From Paludibacteraceae bacterium (lineage in GTDB: Bacteria > Bacteroidota > Bacteroidia > Bacteroidales > Paludibacteraceae), in the NCBI GenBank assembly GCA_017439235.1, contig JAFSJN010000017.1, forward strand, positions 62,001 through 126,000: a DNA stretch of 64,000 bases, in the 5' to 3' direction. Of the stretch, positions 7,999 to 18,168 are shown one piece after another (within the stretch, counting starts at the first letter, position 1; each line of letters starts with the position of its first letter). The notes under the pieces are model-generated. The model was not told the DNA's origin. It ran no database searches and saw nothing but the letters and a program-made list of their open reading frames with translations. Both the position numbers and the translations under genes were made by a program.

Positions 7999-9762
7999 CA
8001 GGCGGACGAGTTGTTCGCGATAGTTACTGAATATCTTGGATTTGCTGACAATTCCGAGATATTTTTTATTGTTACCATCCACGACGGGCAGGTTCCACGC
8101 GCCGGTATCTTCGAAGGTCTCCATCACCTTTTCCATAGGCGTATTAGAGGTGAGGATAGCGGGAGGCGAGGTCATCAGTTGGTCCACCGTAAAACGGTTA
8201 TACAGCCTCGGCTGGAACATGATGTTGCGCACCTCGTCCAGCAGTACCAGTCCCATAAGACGGCCGTTTCGATTGACCACAGGGAAGATATTACGGCTGC
8301 TGGTAGCGATGACCTTCACCAATTCCCCTAAGGTCATCTTAGGCGTAAGGACTATCAGGTCTTTCTCCAGCACATTCTCCAGGTGCATAAGGGTGAGAAT
8401 AGAGCGATCCTTGTTATGGGTGAGGAGTTCGCCTTTCTGCGCCAAACGCATAGTATAGAGGCTGTGAGGCTCGAAGAGGATAATCGTCAGATAGGAGATG
8501 ACGCTGACAATCATCAGCGGCATAAAGAGGTGATAACTACCCGTCAGTTCGGCAATCAGGAATATACCGGTCAGCGGGGCGTGCATCACGCCGGCCATCA
8601 AACCGGACATACCGGCTAAGGCAAAGTTACTCTCCGGCACAGGCCAGCCCATGAGGTTGAGTGTATGGGCGCAGATAAAACCGACTATGGCACCCATGAA
8701 GAGTGAGGGGGCAAATATACCGCCGACACCGCCACCGCCATTGGTGGCGACAGACGCTACTATCTTCATCAGCAGTACCAGGAAGAGGTAGCCGAGCAGT
8801 ACCCATGACGAAGTGCCCAGACGGGCGAAGGGACTGTTCTCAATTGTCAATGCGGCTTCGCCGTTGATGAGTTGGTGGATGACATCATAGCCTTCGCCGT
8901 AGAGAGGCGGGAAGAGGAAGATGAGTAAGCCTAAGGTGATACCCCCGACGATTATCTTAGCTCCGATAGAGCGGATATGCACTTTGAACAGGCGTTCCAG
9001 TCCACTCATTCCGCGTGTGAAGTATAGCGATACAAGTCCGCAGATAAAGCCCAAGCCTAAGTAAAGAGGTATGTTGGCGTAAGAGAAGGACTCGTAGGAG
9101 ACTAATTCGAACATCGAGGTCTGATGGCTATGCAGGAACGAGATAGCGGCTGCCGTAACGGATGAGATAAGTAGCGGGGCTACCGAAGTCATCGTCAGGT
9201 CCATCATCAGTACTTCGAGGGTGAAGACCAGACCGGCAATGGGGGCTTGGAAGATACCGCCTACTGCTCCTGCTGCGCCGCAGCCAATCATGAGCATCAT
9301 CGTCTTTTGGTCCAAGCGGAATAGTTTAGCCAGATTAGAACCGATAGCTGCACCCGTAAGCACGATAGGAGCCTCCGCTCCGACCGAACCACCAAAACCG
9401 ATAGTAAGGCTCGAACCCACTATCGAGGACCACATATTGTGGAGTTTGATAATCGATTTGCGTTGCGAGATAGCGTAGAGTATCTTCGTTATACCGTGCG
9501 AAATGTCATCGCGCACGATATAATAGACAAAGAGAGACGCAAGTGCGATACCGATCATCGGGCTGATGAAGTACCATATATAATGGTTTTCAGCCACGAG
9601 GTAGGTCTCGACCAGATAGCGTATGAGGTGGATGAGTTCTTTGAGTACGATAGCGGCTGCTGCAGAGATTACTCCGACCAGCAGACTGAGTAGCAGAACG
9701 ATATTTTTTTGTGAGATATGTTTCTCGCGCCACTCGATGACCCTATCGTAGAAATTACTCAT
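7987..9762 (-). CDS. ClC-type chloride channel/transporter with two CBS domains
   Basis: Membrane anion channel or Cl-/H+ exchanger, 591 residues. About ten to twelve hydrophobic segments fill residues 20-430. GSVGAEAP at 125-132 corresponds to the GxxGxEGP filter loop: the gating Glu (130) is present, but the following Gly is Ala. GIFAPSL around 350 is the second filter loop. Residues 450-590 hold two CBS domains (VLTPKMTLGEL and DQLMTSPPAIL) that sense nucleotides in relatives. It begins 1 bp after the obg stop, so it is probably in the adk-obg-clc transcript. Channel versus exchanger is unresolved. Confidence 0.92.
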   Translation of the reverse strand: MSNFYDRVIEWREKHISQKNIVLLLSLLVGVISAAAAIVLKELIHLIRYLVETYLVAENHYIWYFISPMIGIALASLFVYYIVRDDISHGITKILYAISQRKSIIKLHNMWSSIVGSSLTIGFGGSVGAEAPIVLTGAAIGSNLAKLFRLDQKTMMLMIGCGAAGAVGGIFQAPIAGLVFTLEVLMMDLTMTSVAPLLISSVTAAAISFLHSHQTSMFELVSYESFSYANIPLYLGLGFICGLVSLYFTRGMSGLERLFKVHIRSIGAKIIVGGITLGLLIFLFPPLYGEGYDVIHQLINGEAALTIENSPFARLGTSSWVLLGYLFLVLLMKIVASVATNGGGGVGGIFAPSLFMGAIVGFICAHTLNLMGWPVPESNFALAGMSGLMAGVMHAPLTGIFLIAELTGSYHLFMPLMIVSVISYLTIILFEPHSLYTMRLAQKGELLTHNKDRSILTLMHLENVLEKDLIVLTPKMTLGELVKVIATSSRNIFPVVNRNGRLMGLVLLDEVRNIMFQPRLYNRFTVDQLMTSPPAILTSNTPMEKVMETFEDTGAWNLPVVDGNNKKYLGIVSKSKIFSNYREQLVRLSDE

Positions 9763-9763
9763 G

Positions 9764-10930
9764 TTAACTATCCCAGCCTATGCCCCGGTATTTCTCCAGG
9801 TCCCATTCTTCCTCTACTTCGTTGAGATAGATGGTCTCTTCCTGTTCCTGAGTGTCGGCTGTCGGGTCTTCGCGCTTCTCGACAACGGTGATGTCGATAG
9901 GAGCGTGCGAAATCTCTATTACTTGGTTCTGCTCCTTGCTCAGTTCGGTCCACAGGGCATCTTTGAGTTCATCGATACCCAGTCCGGCTACGGATGAGAT
10001 AAATACCACCGGCAGGTCTAATTTCTGCAGTTTCTTGGAGACTTTCAATTTCTGGAGTGCTTTCTCATCGACGGCGTCTATCTTAGTAATAGCCAAGATG
10101 CGCGCTTTGGTAAGCAGTTCCGGGTTGTATTGTTCCAATTCGTGGAGCAGGATGTAGTATTCTTTGACTATATCGTCGCTCATCGCCGGCACCATGAATA
10201 GGAGGACGGCATTGCGTTCGATATGTCGTAGGAATCTAAGTCCGAGTCCTTTACCTTCGCTGGCTCCCTCGATGATACCGGGGATATCGGCCATACAGAA
10301 CGAGCGATTGTCGCGGTAGGATACGATACCGAGGTTGGGTACGAGGGTAGTGAAAGGATAATCAGCTATCTCCGGTTTGGCGGCACTGACCACGCTGAGC
10401 AGGGTCGACTTGCCGGCATTGGGGAAGCCCACCAGTCCCACATCGGCGAGCACTTTGAGTTGGAGAATGATATTGCGCTCCTGGGCAGGTTCGCCGGGTT
10501 GCGCATAACGTGGCGTTTGGTTGGTGGCTGTGCGGAAATGCCAGTTGCCGAGACCTCCGCGTCCTCCTTTAAGCAGGGTGATGCGTTGCCCGTGCTCTTT
10601 AATCTCACACAGCCACTCACCGGTATCGCCATCGTAAGCCACTGTACCGCAGGGCACTTGGATGACTTTATCTTCACCATCCTTGCCGAAGCTGCGGCTC
10701 TGACCGCCATGACCGCCATCGGTAGCCATGATATGCTTTTGGTATTTGAGGTGCAGCAGGGTCCAGAGGTTACGATTGCCCTCTAATATAATATGTCCGC
10801 CTCGTCCTCCATCGCCTCCGTCGGGACCGCCCTTCGGGACATATTTAGCGCGATGCAGGTGCATACAACCTGCTCCGCCTTTGCCTGAACGGCAGTATAT
10901 CTTGACATAATCGATGAAGTTGCCGGCCAT
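9764..10930 (-). CDS. obg: GTPase Obg/CgtA
   Basis: Essential ribosome-assembly and stress GTPase, 388 residues. Residues 1-158 form the glycine-rich Obg fold with repeated [12 protein letters not shown] motifs. The G domain follows, with G1 GFPNAGKST near 165, switch [10 protein letters not shown], and TKID. The C-terminal tail (340-388) is acidic (EEEE-rich) and lacks the OCT domain of some Gram-positive forms. Upstream adk ends 11 bp before; downstream clc begins 1 bp after. Identification is certain. Confidence 0.97.
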   Translation of the reverse strand: MAGNFIDYVKIYCRSGKGGAGCMHLHRAKYVPKGGPDGGDGGRGGHIILEGNRNLWTLLHLKYQKHIMATDGGHGGQSRSFGKDGEDKVIQVPCGTVAYDGDTGEWLCEIKEHGQRITLLKGGRGGLGNWHFRTATNQTPRYAQPGEPAQERNIILQLKVLADVGLVGFPNAGKSTLLSVVSAAKPEIADYPFTTLVPNLGIVSYRDNRSFCMADIPGIIEGASEGKGLGLRFLRHIERNAVLLFMVPAMSDDIVKEYYILLHELEQYNPELLTKARILAITKIDAVDEKALQKLKVSKKLQKLDLPVVFISSVAGLGIDELKDALWTELSKEQNQVIEISHAPIDITVVEKREDPTADTQEQEETIYLNEVEEEWDLEKYRGIGWDS

Positions 10931-10941
10931 ATTGGTGGAGG

Positions 10942-11535
10942 TTATTGATTGTTTTTGTTAGCTTTCATCAGGGTTGGCAGTAATATCTCCAACTGTGCAA
11001 AGGTGCAGGTAGGATCAACATTACTGTTGACCATGAAATATTCGTGCCGGCGAAGGTAATATTCGCTTACGGGCATCGTCACCTCATGGTAGATGTTGAT
11101 ACGTTTTTTGATGGTGCGGTAGTTGTCGTCTGCGCGTCCGCTTATCTTGCCGCGGTTGAGTAGGCGCTCAACGATAACATCTTCGGCCGCATATAACTCC
11201 AGCATGACGGCATTCATCTTACGGCGTTTAAGCATGAGGGTAAGTGCCTCAGCCTGCTCGACCGTACGGGGATAACCGTCGAAGATAACACCCTGGCAAT
11301 CCTCTTTGAGGTCGTCCAGATAGTGCTCGATGAGGTGAATCATCTTATGGTCGGGTACGAGATTACCATTGGAGATTAGGCTGTCGATTTCCTTACCCAG
11401 TTCACTGCCCGAGCGTATTTCTTCGCGCAGAACCTCACCGGTAGAGAGGTGCTGGAGGTGGTATTTTTGTACCAATAATTCGGATATAGTGCCCTTACCG
11501 CTTCCCGGAGGGCCTCCTAAAATGATGTTTAGCAT
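10942..11535 (-). CDS. adk: adenylate kinase
   Basis: Catalyses ATP + AMP to 2 [12 protein letters not shown] at 8-16 is the P-loop, [10 protein letters not shown] near 35 the AMP site, [10 protein letters not shown] near 85 the conserved core motif, and GRADD near 133 the hinge. At 197 residues the LID is short (no zinc-finger insertion). It is the first gene of the adk-obg-clc minus-strand run and lies 64 bp downstream of hup, separated by a terminator hairpin. No separate promoter box is obvious, so part of its transcription may be read-through from hup (inference). Confidence 0.95.
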   Translation of the reverse strand: MLNIILGGPPGSGKGTISELLVQKYHLQHLSTGEVLREEIRSGSELGKEIDSLISNGNLVPDHKMIHLIEHYLDDLKEDCQGVIFDGYPRTVEQAEALTLMLKRRKMNAVMLELYAAEDVIVERLLNRGKISGRADDNYRTIKKRINIYHEVTMPVSEYYLRRHEYFMVNSNVDPTCTFAQLEILLPTLMKANKNNQ

Positions 11536-11547
11536 TGTCGTAAGTCA

Positions 11548-11583
11548 AAAAAACGAGCTGCCCCTTCGAGCAACTCGTTTTTT
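11548..11583 (-). terminator. terminator hairpin between hup and adk
   Basis: Perfect 10-bp inverted repeat AAAAAACGAG (11548-11557) / CTCGTTTTTT (11574-11583), with A and T runs on the outside, so it could act in both directions. Placed 16 bp past the hup stop. Confidence 0.7.
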
Positions 11584-11599
11584 ATAAAATGATTGCTGA

Positions 11600-11863
11600 T
11601 TAGAGAGCCAATTTAGCACCGGCTTTGAACTTAGCAACGTTCTTAGCGGGGATGTTGATAACAGCCTTGGTGGCGGGGTTGATACCCTTGCGGGCAGCTT
11701 TCTTAGCAACAGAGAAGGTACCGAAACCAACGAGTTGTACGTTCTCACCCTTCTTCAGAGCTTCGATGATGGTTTCAACTGTTGCGTCCAGAGCGGCCTG
11801 AGCGTTAACTTTCGAGATTTCAGCTTTTGCTGCGATGGCAGCTACGAGATCTGCTTTGTTCAT
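11600..11863 (-). CDS. HU-family DNA-binding protein
   Basis: Nucleoid-bending protein of 87 residues, one HU fold. MNKADLV starts the helical dimer region, VGFGTF at 46-51 leads to the beta arms, and INPATKA near 61-67 carries the minor-groove-intercalating Pro. The KAGAKL tail is typical. Own promoter at 11938-11969 with a ~70-nt leader, and a strong hairpin after the stop. Highly expressed in relatives. Paralogue type (HU versus IHF-like) cannot be separated by reading. Confidence 0.95.
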   Translation of the reverse strand: MNKADLVAAIAAKAEISKVNAQAALDATVETIIEALKKGENVQLVGFGTFSVAKKAARKGINPATKAVINIPAKNVAKFKAGAKLAL

Positions 11864-11937
11864 ACTTTTAGGTATTAAAGTTGTTAATAAATATAATTTG
11901 GGGCTACAAGAGACCCATTGTTCGTTTTTATCGAGTG

Positions 11938-11969
11938 CAAAGTTACAACTTTTTCTTTATATACGCAAC
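11938..11969 (-). promoter_or_regulatory. promoter of the HU gene
   Basis: Minus-strand GTTG (11969-11966, one mismatch to TTTG) and TAACTTTG (11945-11938), offset 24 nt. Confidence 0.65.
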
Positions 11970-12045
11970 ATTTGAAGCCAAAAAATCGCATTTTTAGGTG
12001 TTTTTTTATAAAAAAAAGCCTTTTCGTGCTGAATTTTTATGGTAA

Positions 12046-12069
12046 TTTGCGAAAAAAAGTGTACTTTTG
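12046..12069 (+). promoter_or_regulatory. promoter of the rhomboid protease gene
   Basis: TACTTTTG at 12062-12069 is a clean -7 box. The nearest TTTG (12046-12049) is offset only 16 nt, so the upstream element is weak or absent. The ATG follows 8 bp after the box, giving a near-leaderless mRNA. Confidence 0.55.
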
Positions 12070-12077
12070 TAGCCGAT

Positions 12078-12761
12078 ATGAGAAACTTACCTACTATAAC
12101 CAAAAACCTATTGCTCATCAATTTTGTGGTGTGGCTGGTGGATTATATACTCAAGAGTAGGGGTATTTTCCTTACTCAATGGTTGGGTTTATTCAGTGCG
12201 ACAGCCGGAGGCTTTCATTTCTGGCAACCGTTGACGTACATGTTTATGCACGCCAATTTCTCGCATTTGTTTTTTAATATGTTTGCCGTGTGGATGTTTG
12301 GTCCGGCGTTGGAGCAGAGTTGGGGCTCGAAGCGTTACCTGCTGTATTATTTAGTCTGCGGTCTGGGCGCTGCGGCCGTACAGTTAGGTGTATGGGCGCT
12401 ATTCCAGCCGTATACTCCGGCGGTAACTATCGGCGCCAGCGGAGCCGTATTCGGTATATTGTTAGCCTTTGGCTGGCTCTTCCCCGATGTACCGATGTTT
12501 TTCCTCTTTATTCCGGTGCCCATCCGTGCGCGTACGTTCGTTATTATCTACGCGGTGATAGAGTTGATGGCCGGTTTAGCGGACTTCAGTTTCGATAATG
12601 TAGCGCACTTTGCTCATTTGGGTGGCATGTTGTTCGGATGGCTGCTTATCTTATGGTGGCGCCGTGACCGCTGGCTTAAGTTCCCTAAGTGGGGCTCTGA
12701 TCAACCTGAGGAGGAGAAGGGGCGTTTTGACGATTATCATTATCAAGAACCCATCAAATAG
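12078..12761 (+). CDS. rhomboid-family intramembrane serine protease
   Basis: Polytopic inner-membrane protease of 227 residues with six hydrophobic segments. HANFSHLFFNM lies near residue 60. The catalytic Ser is in GASGAVFG (around 130) and the catalytic His in HFAHLGGMLFGW (around 180), the normal dyad of the family. I start at ATG 12078 because upstream codons lie within the promoter. The short C-terminal tail is charged (PEEEKGRF). Followed 8 bp later by the HD hydrolase. Substrate unknown. Confidence 0.9.
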   Translation: MRNLPTITKNLLLINFVVWLVDYILKSRGIFLTQWLGLFSATAGGFHFWQPLTYMFMHANFSHLFFNMFAVWMFGPALEQSWGSKRYLLYYLVCGLGAAAVQLGVWALFQPYTPAVTIGASGAVFGILLAFGWLFPDVPMFFLFIPVPIRARTFVIIYAVIELMAGLADFSFDNVAHFAHLGGMLFGWLLILWWRRDRWLKFPKWGSDQPEEEKGRFDDYHYQEPIK

Positions 12762-12769
12762 CGCTGATT

Positions 12770-14023
12770 ATGGTCAATAAACGCAAGATTATCAATGACC
12801 CTGTGTTCGGTTTTATGACTATACCGAACGAGCAGGTATATGCTGTATTGCAGCATCCGTATGTACAGCGTTTGGCGCGTATCCGTCAGTTGGGATTGTC
12901 CAATTTTGTCTATCCGGGGGCCATGCACACGCGTTTTTCCCATTCGTTGGGTGCGATGCATCTGATGCAGGAGGGGATACAGGCGTTACGCAATAAGGGT
13001 GTGGAGATAAGCGACAGCGAGGCAACGGCGGCTCAGGTAGCTATCTTACTGCACGATATAGGTCACGGACCCTTCTCGCATGTATTAGAGCATACGTTAG
13101 TGGAAGGAGTGACGCACGAAGAGATATCTCTACTGATGATGGAGCAGATTAATGAGGACTTAGCCTCGCAAGAGGATAGAGGATTATGGGATCACCGACC
13201 ATTGGACGAGGCAATAGCTATCTTCCAGGACCGTTATCCAAGGCATTTTCTGCATCAGCTTATCTCGTCGCAATTGGATGTGGATAGGATGGATTATCTG
13301 TGCCGAGACTCTTTCTTTACCGGTGTGCAAGAAGGCCGAGTGGCCAGTGAGCGACTGCTGAAGATGCTGAATGTGGTGAATGACCGTTTGGTAGTAGAGG
13401 TGAAGGGCATCTATTCGGTGGAGAAGTTCTTGGTGGCTCGTCGTCTGATGTACTGGCAGGTCTATTTGCACAAGACCTCGGTAGCGGCTGAGCAGTTGTT
13501 GATAGCTGTTTTGGCACGTGCTAAGGAGTTAGCGATGAGCGGTAAGGAAATCTTTTGCTCACCGGCCCTGCACTATTTCCTATACCAACGTGTGCAAGGT
13601 AAGGACTTCTATATCGGCAGCGAGGCGATGCGTCAGTATGCGCTATTGGATGACAGCGATGTGCTGTCGGCGGTGAAGGCCTGGATGTCGTGTGATGACC
13701 GCATCTTGAGTCTATTGAGTGAGGCCTTTACCAACAGACGTTTATACCGCGGGCGGTTGTTGACCGAGCCTTTGACGGAGGAAGATAAGAAGAGTCTGAA
13801 CCGTCACTATGCCGCGACCTTTGGCGTGAAGGAAGAGGAGGCGCATTATTTCTACAGCGAGCATGTATCGACGAGCAATACGTATTCGGAGAAGGACGAT
13901 TCGATAGATATCCTGTACAACGACGGTACGGTGCGCGATATCGCTTCTGCCAGTGAGATATTGGATTTACAATCCCTGACTCGCAAGCCGAGAAAAATAT
14001 ACCTATTTACGTTTAGAGAGTAA
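12770..14023 (+). CDS. HD-domain phosphohydrolase (SAMHD1/dGTPase-like)
   Basis: Metal-dependent phosphohydrolase of 417 residues. HTRFSHSLG at 53-61 gives the first His, HD at 95-96 with H99 the core, and D170/D172/D175 in the LDVDRMDYL stretch the last metal ligand. This arrangement matches the bacterial relatives of SAMHD1 that cleave dNTPs, though some members have other nucleotide substrates. Gap to rhomboid 8 bp, to the helicase gene 3 bp. Family certain, substrate inferred. Confidence 0.88.
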   Translation: MVNKRKIINDPVFGFMTIPNEQVYAVLQHPYVQRLARIRQLGLSNFVYPGAMHTRFSHSLGAMHLMQEGIQALRNKGVEISDSEATAAQVAILLHDIGHGPFSHVLEHTLVEGVTHEEISLLMMEQINEDLASQEDRGLWDHRPLDEAIAIFQDRYPRHFLHQLISSQLDVDRMDYLCRDSFFTGVQEGRVASERLLKMLNVVNDRLVVEVKGIYSVEKFLVARRLMYWQVYLHKTSVAAEQLLIAVLARAKELAMSGKEIFCSPALHYFLYQRVQGKDFYIGSEAMRQYALLDDSDVLSAVKAWMSCDDRILSLLSEAFTNRRLYRGRLLTEPLTEEDKKSLNRHYAATFGVKEEEAHYFYSEHVSTSNTYSEKDDSIDILYNDGTVRDIASASEILDLQSLTRKPRKIYLFTFRE

Positions 14024-14026
14024 GTA

Positions 14027-16281
14027 ATGGACTTTCTGGAGCAGTTAAATAGTGTTCAGCGTGAGGCGGTCATGTACAATGATGGTCCTGAGTTGGTCAT
14101 CACCGGCGCAGGATCGGGTAAGACGCGTGTGCTGACCTATAAGGTGGCGTACCTCATTCAGCAGGGGGTGCCGGCTAATAATATCTTAGCTTTGACCTTT
14201 ACCAATAAGGCTGCTCGTGAGATGAAGGAACGTATTATCCAATTGGTGCCTCCGGAGGCTGCTCGGTACTTATGGATGGGAACGTTTCACCATATCTGTG
14301 CCCGTATCCTGCGTCAAGAAGCGGATAAGTTGGGTTATACGCGGGATTTTACTATTTATGATACGACTGATTCCAAGTCGCTGATTAAGCAGATTTGCAA
14401 GGAGCGCGGATTGGATGAAAAAGTATATAAGCCTTCGAATGTATTGGCCCGTATCTCTGCGGCGAAAAATGTCTTGGAGTCGCCGGAGGCGTATGCGACC
14501 AATAGGGATCATATGCGTCAGGACCGCTTTGACCGATTGTACGATATGGCGGATATATACAGGTTGTATCAATTGAAACTGAAATCCGCTAACGCGATGG
14601 ATTTTGATGACTTACTGATGCTGACGTGTCAGCTGATGCAACAGTTTGAGGGGGCGAGGGCGTATTATCAGAATATCTTCCGATATGTATTGGTCGACGA
14701 GTATCAGGATACCAACTATGCGCAATACCTGATTGTCAAACTCTTGGCTGAGCCGGAAAATCATGTGTGCGTAGTAGGTGATGATGCACAGTCTATATAC
14801 TCGTTCCGCGGAGCGGATATACGCAATATCCTGACTTTCCAACGCGGCTATGCGAATGCGCGGTTGTTTAAGTTGGAACGCAACTACCGTTCGACGCAAA
14901 ATATCGTCCGGGCTGCCAATTCGCTTATTCATAAGAACGAGCACCAGATCTATAAAGAGGTGTATTCGGAGAAAGAGGTCGGGGAGAGTCTGATTGTGAC
15001 GCCGTATATGTCGGACAGGGACGAGGCAGCCGGTGTGGCGCAACAGATAGCGCGTACGAAGGGTTCTTATGAAGATATTGCCATTTTGTACCGCACCAAT
15101 GCGCAGTCGCGAGCTTTTGAGAATGAGTTGCGTCGTCTTAATATCCCGTATCGTATCTATGGCGGAACCGGTTCTACCAGCGTAAGGAGATTAAGGATGC
15201 TATTTGTTACTTCCGTTTAGCGGCCAATCCAAAGGATAACGAGGCGTTGCTGAGGGTAGTTAATTTCCCGACCAGAGGTATAGGTGAGACGACGATGCGT
15301 AAGGTGTCGGAGCAAGCTATCGTAATGAATAAGAGTATGATGGAGGTGATGGATGACCCTGCGGAAGCGGGTCTGGAGGTGAGTGCGGGTACGCAAACTA
15401 AGATAGCTGCTTTTGCGCAGATGATGATGCGCTTTAGGGAGGCTGTGGAGACGCAGGATGCGTATGCGTTTGCCGAGTTGGTCTTGCGTGAGTCGGGCGT
15501 GATGACGGCCGCTATGGCGGATCGCAGTCCGGAAGGTGTGGATAGGAAAGAGAATTTGGATGAGTTGTTGAGTGGTATACACGACTTCGTACAGCAGCGC
15601 ACGGATGAGGGAATATCGTTTACGCCGGTACAGGATTTCCTGGCCGAGGTGAGTCTGTTGACAGACCAGGATGATAATCTGAAGGACACGGCAGAGCGAG
15701 TGACGCTGATGACCGTACATGCGGCTAAGGGATTGGAGTTCAAAGATGTGTATATTGCAGGGCTGGAGGAAAATCTGTTCCCCTCGCAGCATTGTGTCTC
15801 GGCTCCGGAGATAGAGGAAGAACGGCGGTTGTTGTACGTAGCGGTGACGCGAGCTATGGAACGCTGTTATCTAAGTTTTGCCCGTCAGCGCTTCAAGAAC
15901 GGAACGGTGAATTTCTCGTCCCCTTCGCGCTTCTTGAAAGACTTTGATACGCGTTATGTGCGTACGATGATTGCGGCGGCTCCGCGTCCTACTCCTCAAT
16001 GGGGCGCTTGGCAGATGCCGACGAGTCGACCTATGGCATCGCCGGCAGTAACCTCGACACCGACGTTGAAGAACCTGAAGGCCTCGAAAGATTTGACGCA
16101 TCCTAAGGCTACTGATATAGCCGTTAAGGCAGAGGATAGGGTGACCCATCGTGTGTTCGGTAAGGGCACAGTCTTGCGTCTATACCGCGAGAATGATAAC
16201 GACAAGATAGATATACAGTTTGACACGGCAGGTAAGAAGACCTTGCTGCTGACGTATGCTAAATTGGAAAAGATAGAGTAA
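14027..16281 (+). CDS. pcrA: UvrD/PcrA-type superfamily 1 helicase, interrupted by a -1 frameshift
   Basis: A 3'-5' DNA helicase for repair and replication fork clearance. The first frame (14027-15220) carries GAGSGKT at 27-33, TNKAAREMKERI, DEYQDTN, GDDAQSIYSFRGA and ERNYRST; the second (in frame from 15169, ending 16281) carries TVHAAKGLEF, LEENLFP, the YVAVTRA box and a C-terminal Tudor-like tail. The frames join at CC 15168-15169: one extra C there would restore GGTRFYQRKEI and a continuous ~751-residue PcrA. Everything on both sides is intact, so this is either a sequencing or assembly slip or a very young mutation. Gaps to neighbours are 3 and 12 bp. Confidence 0.88.
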
Positions 16282-16293
16282 AAATCCTAAGTT

Positions 16294-17766
16294 ATGAAGA
16301 TAGGTTTTGACAACGACAAGTACATCCGCGTACAGTCGGAACATATCCGCGAGCGGGTAGAACAGTTTGGAAATAAACTGTATATGGAGTTAGGTGGTAA
16401 GCTGTTTGATGACTACCACGCCAGTCGTGTATTGCCCGGTTTCCAGCCGGATAGTAAGTTGCGTATGTTTGCCCAGTTGCGTGATCAGATAGAGATAGTC
16501 ATCGTTATCAGTGCTCAGGATATCGAGCGCAACAAGGTGCGTCAGGACTTAGGTATTACGTATGACGAGGATGTCTTGCGACTGCGTCAGGAGTTCTTGG
16601 GCCGCGGCTTTATGGTAGGCAGTGTGGTGATTACGCATTATAACGGTCAGAAGAGTGCCGACCTGTACCGTCAGCGATTGAACAGGATGGGTATCAAGGC
16701 TTATTTCCATTATACGATAGAGGGGTATCCGAATAACGTATCGTTGATTGATTCGGATGAAGGTTTTGGTAGGAACGACTATGTGGAGACCGAACGTCCG
16801 TTGGTCATAGTGACGGCTCCGGGTCCGGGTAGCGGCAAGATGGCTGTATGTTTGAGTCAGTTGTATAATGAACACCGCAGAGGAGTAAGAGCAGGGTATG
16901 CCAAGTTTGAGACCTTCCCGGTGTGGAATCTGCCGCTGCGTCATCCGGTCAATGTAGCGTATGAGGCAGCTACGGCCGATTTGAACGACGTGAATATGAT
17001 TGACCCCTTCCATTTGGAAGCGTATGGCGTACCGGCTATTAACTATAACCGCGATATAGAGATCTTCCCTGTCTTGAATGCCCTGTTTGAGGGCATATAC
17101 GGTGAGAATCCGTATAAGTCGCCTACGGATATGGGCGTGAATATGGTAGCGTCGTGTATTTCGGATGAAGAGGTCTGCAGTTTGGCGGCCAAGAATGAGA
17201 TTATCCGTCGTTATTATACTTCACTGAACCGTTTTGCCGATGGTTGGTGTGACGAGCAGGAGGTGAATAAGGTAGCCTTGCTGATGAAACAACTGAAGAT
17301 GGATTTGAGCCTAAGGCGCACGGTGGCTGCGGCTCATCAGCGTCAAGAGGAGACAGATTGTACGGCCTCGGCTATAGAGTTGGAGGATGGAACTATTGTG
17401 GCAGCCAATAGCGGCGAGTTGTTGGGCAGTAGTGCAGCCTTGCTACTGAATGTAACCAAATACCTGGCCGGTATAGACCATTCGTTGAAACTGATTCCGC
17501 AAAATATGATTGAGCCTATTCAGCAGACGAAGGTTAATTTCTTGCGGGCTCGTAATCCTCGTTTGCATACGGATGAGGTGTTGGTGGCTTTAAGTGTATT
17601 GAGTCAGCATGATGATAACTGCCGCAAGGCTTTGGAACAATTGCCCAATTTGCGTAACTGTCAGGTGCATAGTACCGTTATGTTGGGTGAGGTGGATAGA
17701 AAAATATTTACTAAATTAGGCATCAATTTTACTTGCGACCCAGTACGTAAATTACCCAAACGATGA
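16294..17766 (+). CDS. DUF1846 family protein
   Basis: A 490-residue cytoplasmic protein matching the DUF1846 family, found in gut bacteria and of unproven function. The start KIGFDNDKYI, the GFDQ/SLIDS region and the P-loop-like GPGSGKMA around residue 172-179 are characteristic. The later half is helical with an AAHQRQEE segment. It follows pcrA by 12 bp and overlaps the chromate transporter start by 4 bp. No signal peptide. The P-loop suggests nucleotide binding (inference). Confidence 0.82.
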   Translation: MKIGFDNDKYIRVQSEHIRERVEQFGNKLYMELGGKLFDDYHASRVLPGFQPDSKLRMFAQLRDQIEIVIVISAQDIERNKVRQDLGITYDEDVLRLRQEFLGRGFMVGSVVITHYNGQKSADLYRQRLNRMGIKAYFHYTIEGYPNNVSLIDSDEGFGRNDYVETERPLVIVTAPGPGSGKMAVCLSQLYNEHRRGVRAGYAKFETFPVWNLPLRHPVNVAYEAATADLNDVNMIDPFHLEAYGVPAINYNRDIEIFPVLNALFEGIYGENPYKSPTDMGVNMVASCISDEEVCSLAAKNEIIRRYYTSLNRFADGWCDEQEVNKVALLMKQLKMDLSLRRTVAAAHQRQEETDCTASAIELEDGTIVAANSGELLGSSAALLLNVTKYLAGIDHSLKLIPQNMIEPIQQTKVNFLRARNPRLHTDEVLVALSVLSQHDDNCRKALEQLPNLRNCQVHSTVMLGEVDRKIFTKLGINFTCDPVRKLPKR

Positions 17767-18167
17767 AGACTTTTTGGCAACTCTTTTGGACGTATTTGAA
17801 GATCGGCACCTTTACCTTAGGTGGCGGCTATGCCATGTTGCCATTGATTCAGCGTGAGGTAGTAGATAGAAGACATTGGTTGGAGGAGAAAGAGTTCTTG
17901 AATATGATAGCGTTGGCGCAGGCGGCTCCGGGATTGATAGCGGTCAATTCGGCTATTTTTATCGGTCAGCGGATATACGGCTGGCGAGGCGTGATGGCTT
18001 GTGTATTAGGTGCAGTAGTGCCGTCGGTAGTGATTATATTGCTGATAGCTATGTATTTCAGGCAGTTTAAGGAATTGCCGGTAGTAGATGCGATATTTAA
18101 GGGCGTTCGTCCGGCTGTAGTGGCGTTGATAGCGGCTACGGTAGTAAGATTGATTCGAAAGATTTGA
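17763..18167 (+). CDS. chromate transporter family, first half, shortened
   Basis: CHR-family membrane protein of 134 residues. Diagnostic TFTLGGGYAMLP near 17-28 and QAAPGLIAVNSA near 55-66 are present. Normal half-size CHR proteins have ~180-195 residues; here about 50 residues (roughly two membrane segments) are missing after the RPAVVALIAA segment, and the stop is followed 1 bp later by the second half-gene. The two halves normally pair as a heterodimer for chromate or another anion. Whether this shortened form works is unknown. Confidence 0.82.
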   Translation: MKTFWQLFWTYLKIGTFTLGGGYAMLPLIQREVVDRRHWLEEKEFLNMIALAQAAPGLIAVNSAIFIGQRIYGWRGVMACVLGAVVPSVVIILLIAMYFRQFKELPVVDAIFKGVRPAVVALIAATVVRLIRKI

Positions 18168-18168
18168 G

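Noticed and set aside
12046..12049. TTTG as a true -33 box for the rhomboid promoter
   Set aside because: The offset to the -7 box is 16 nt versus 23-24 in all others; probably not used.
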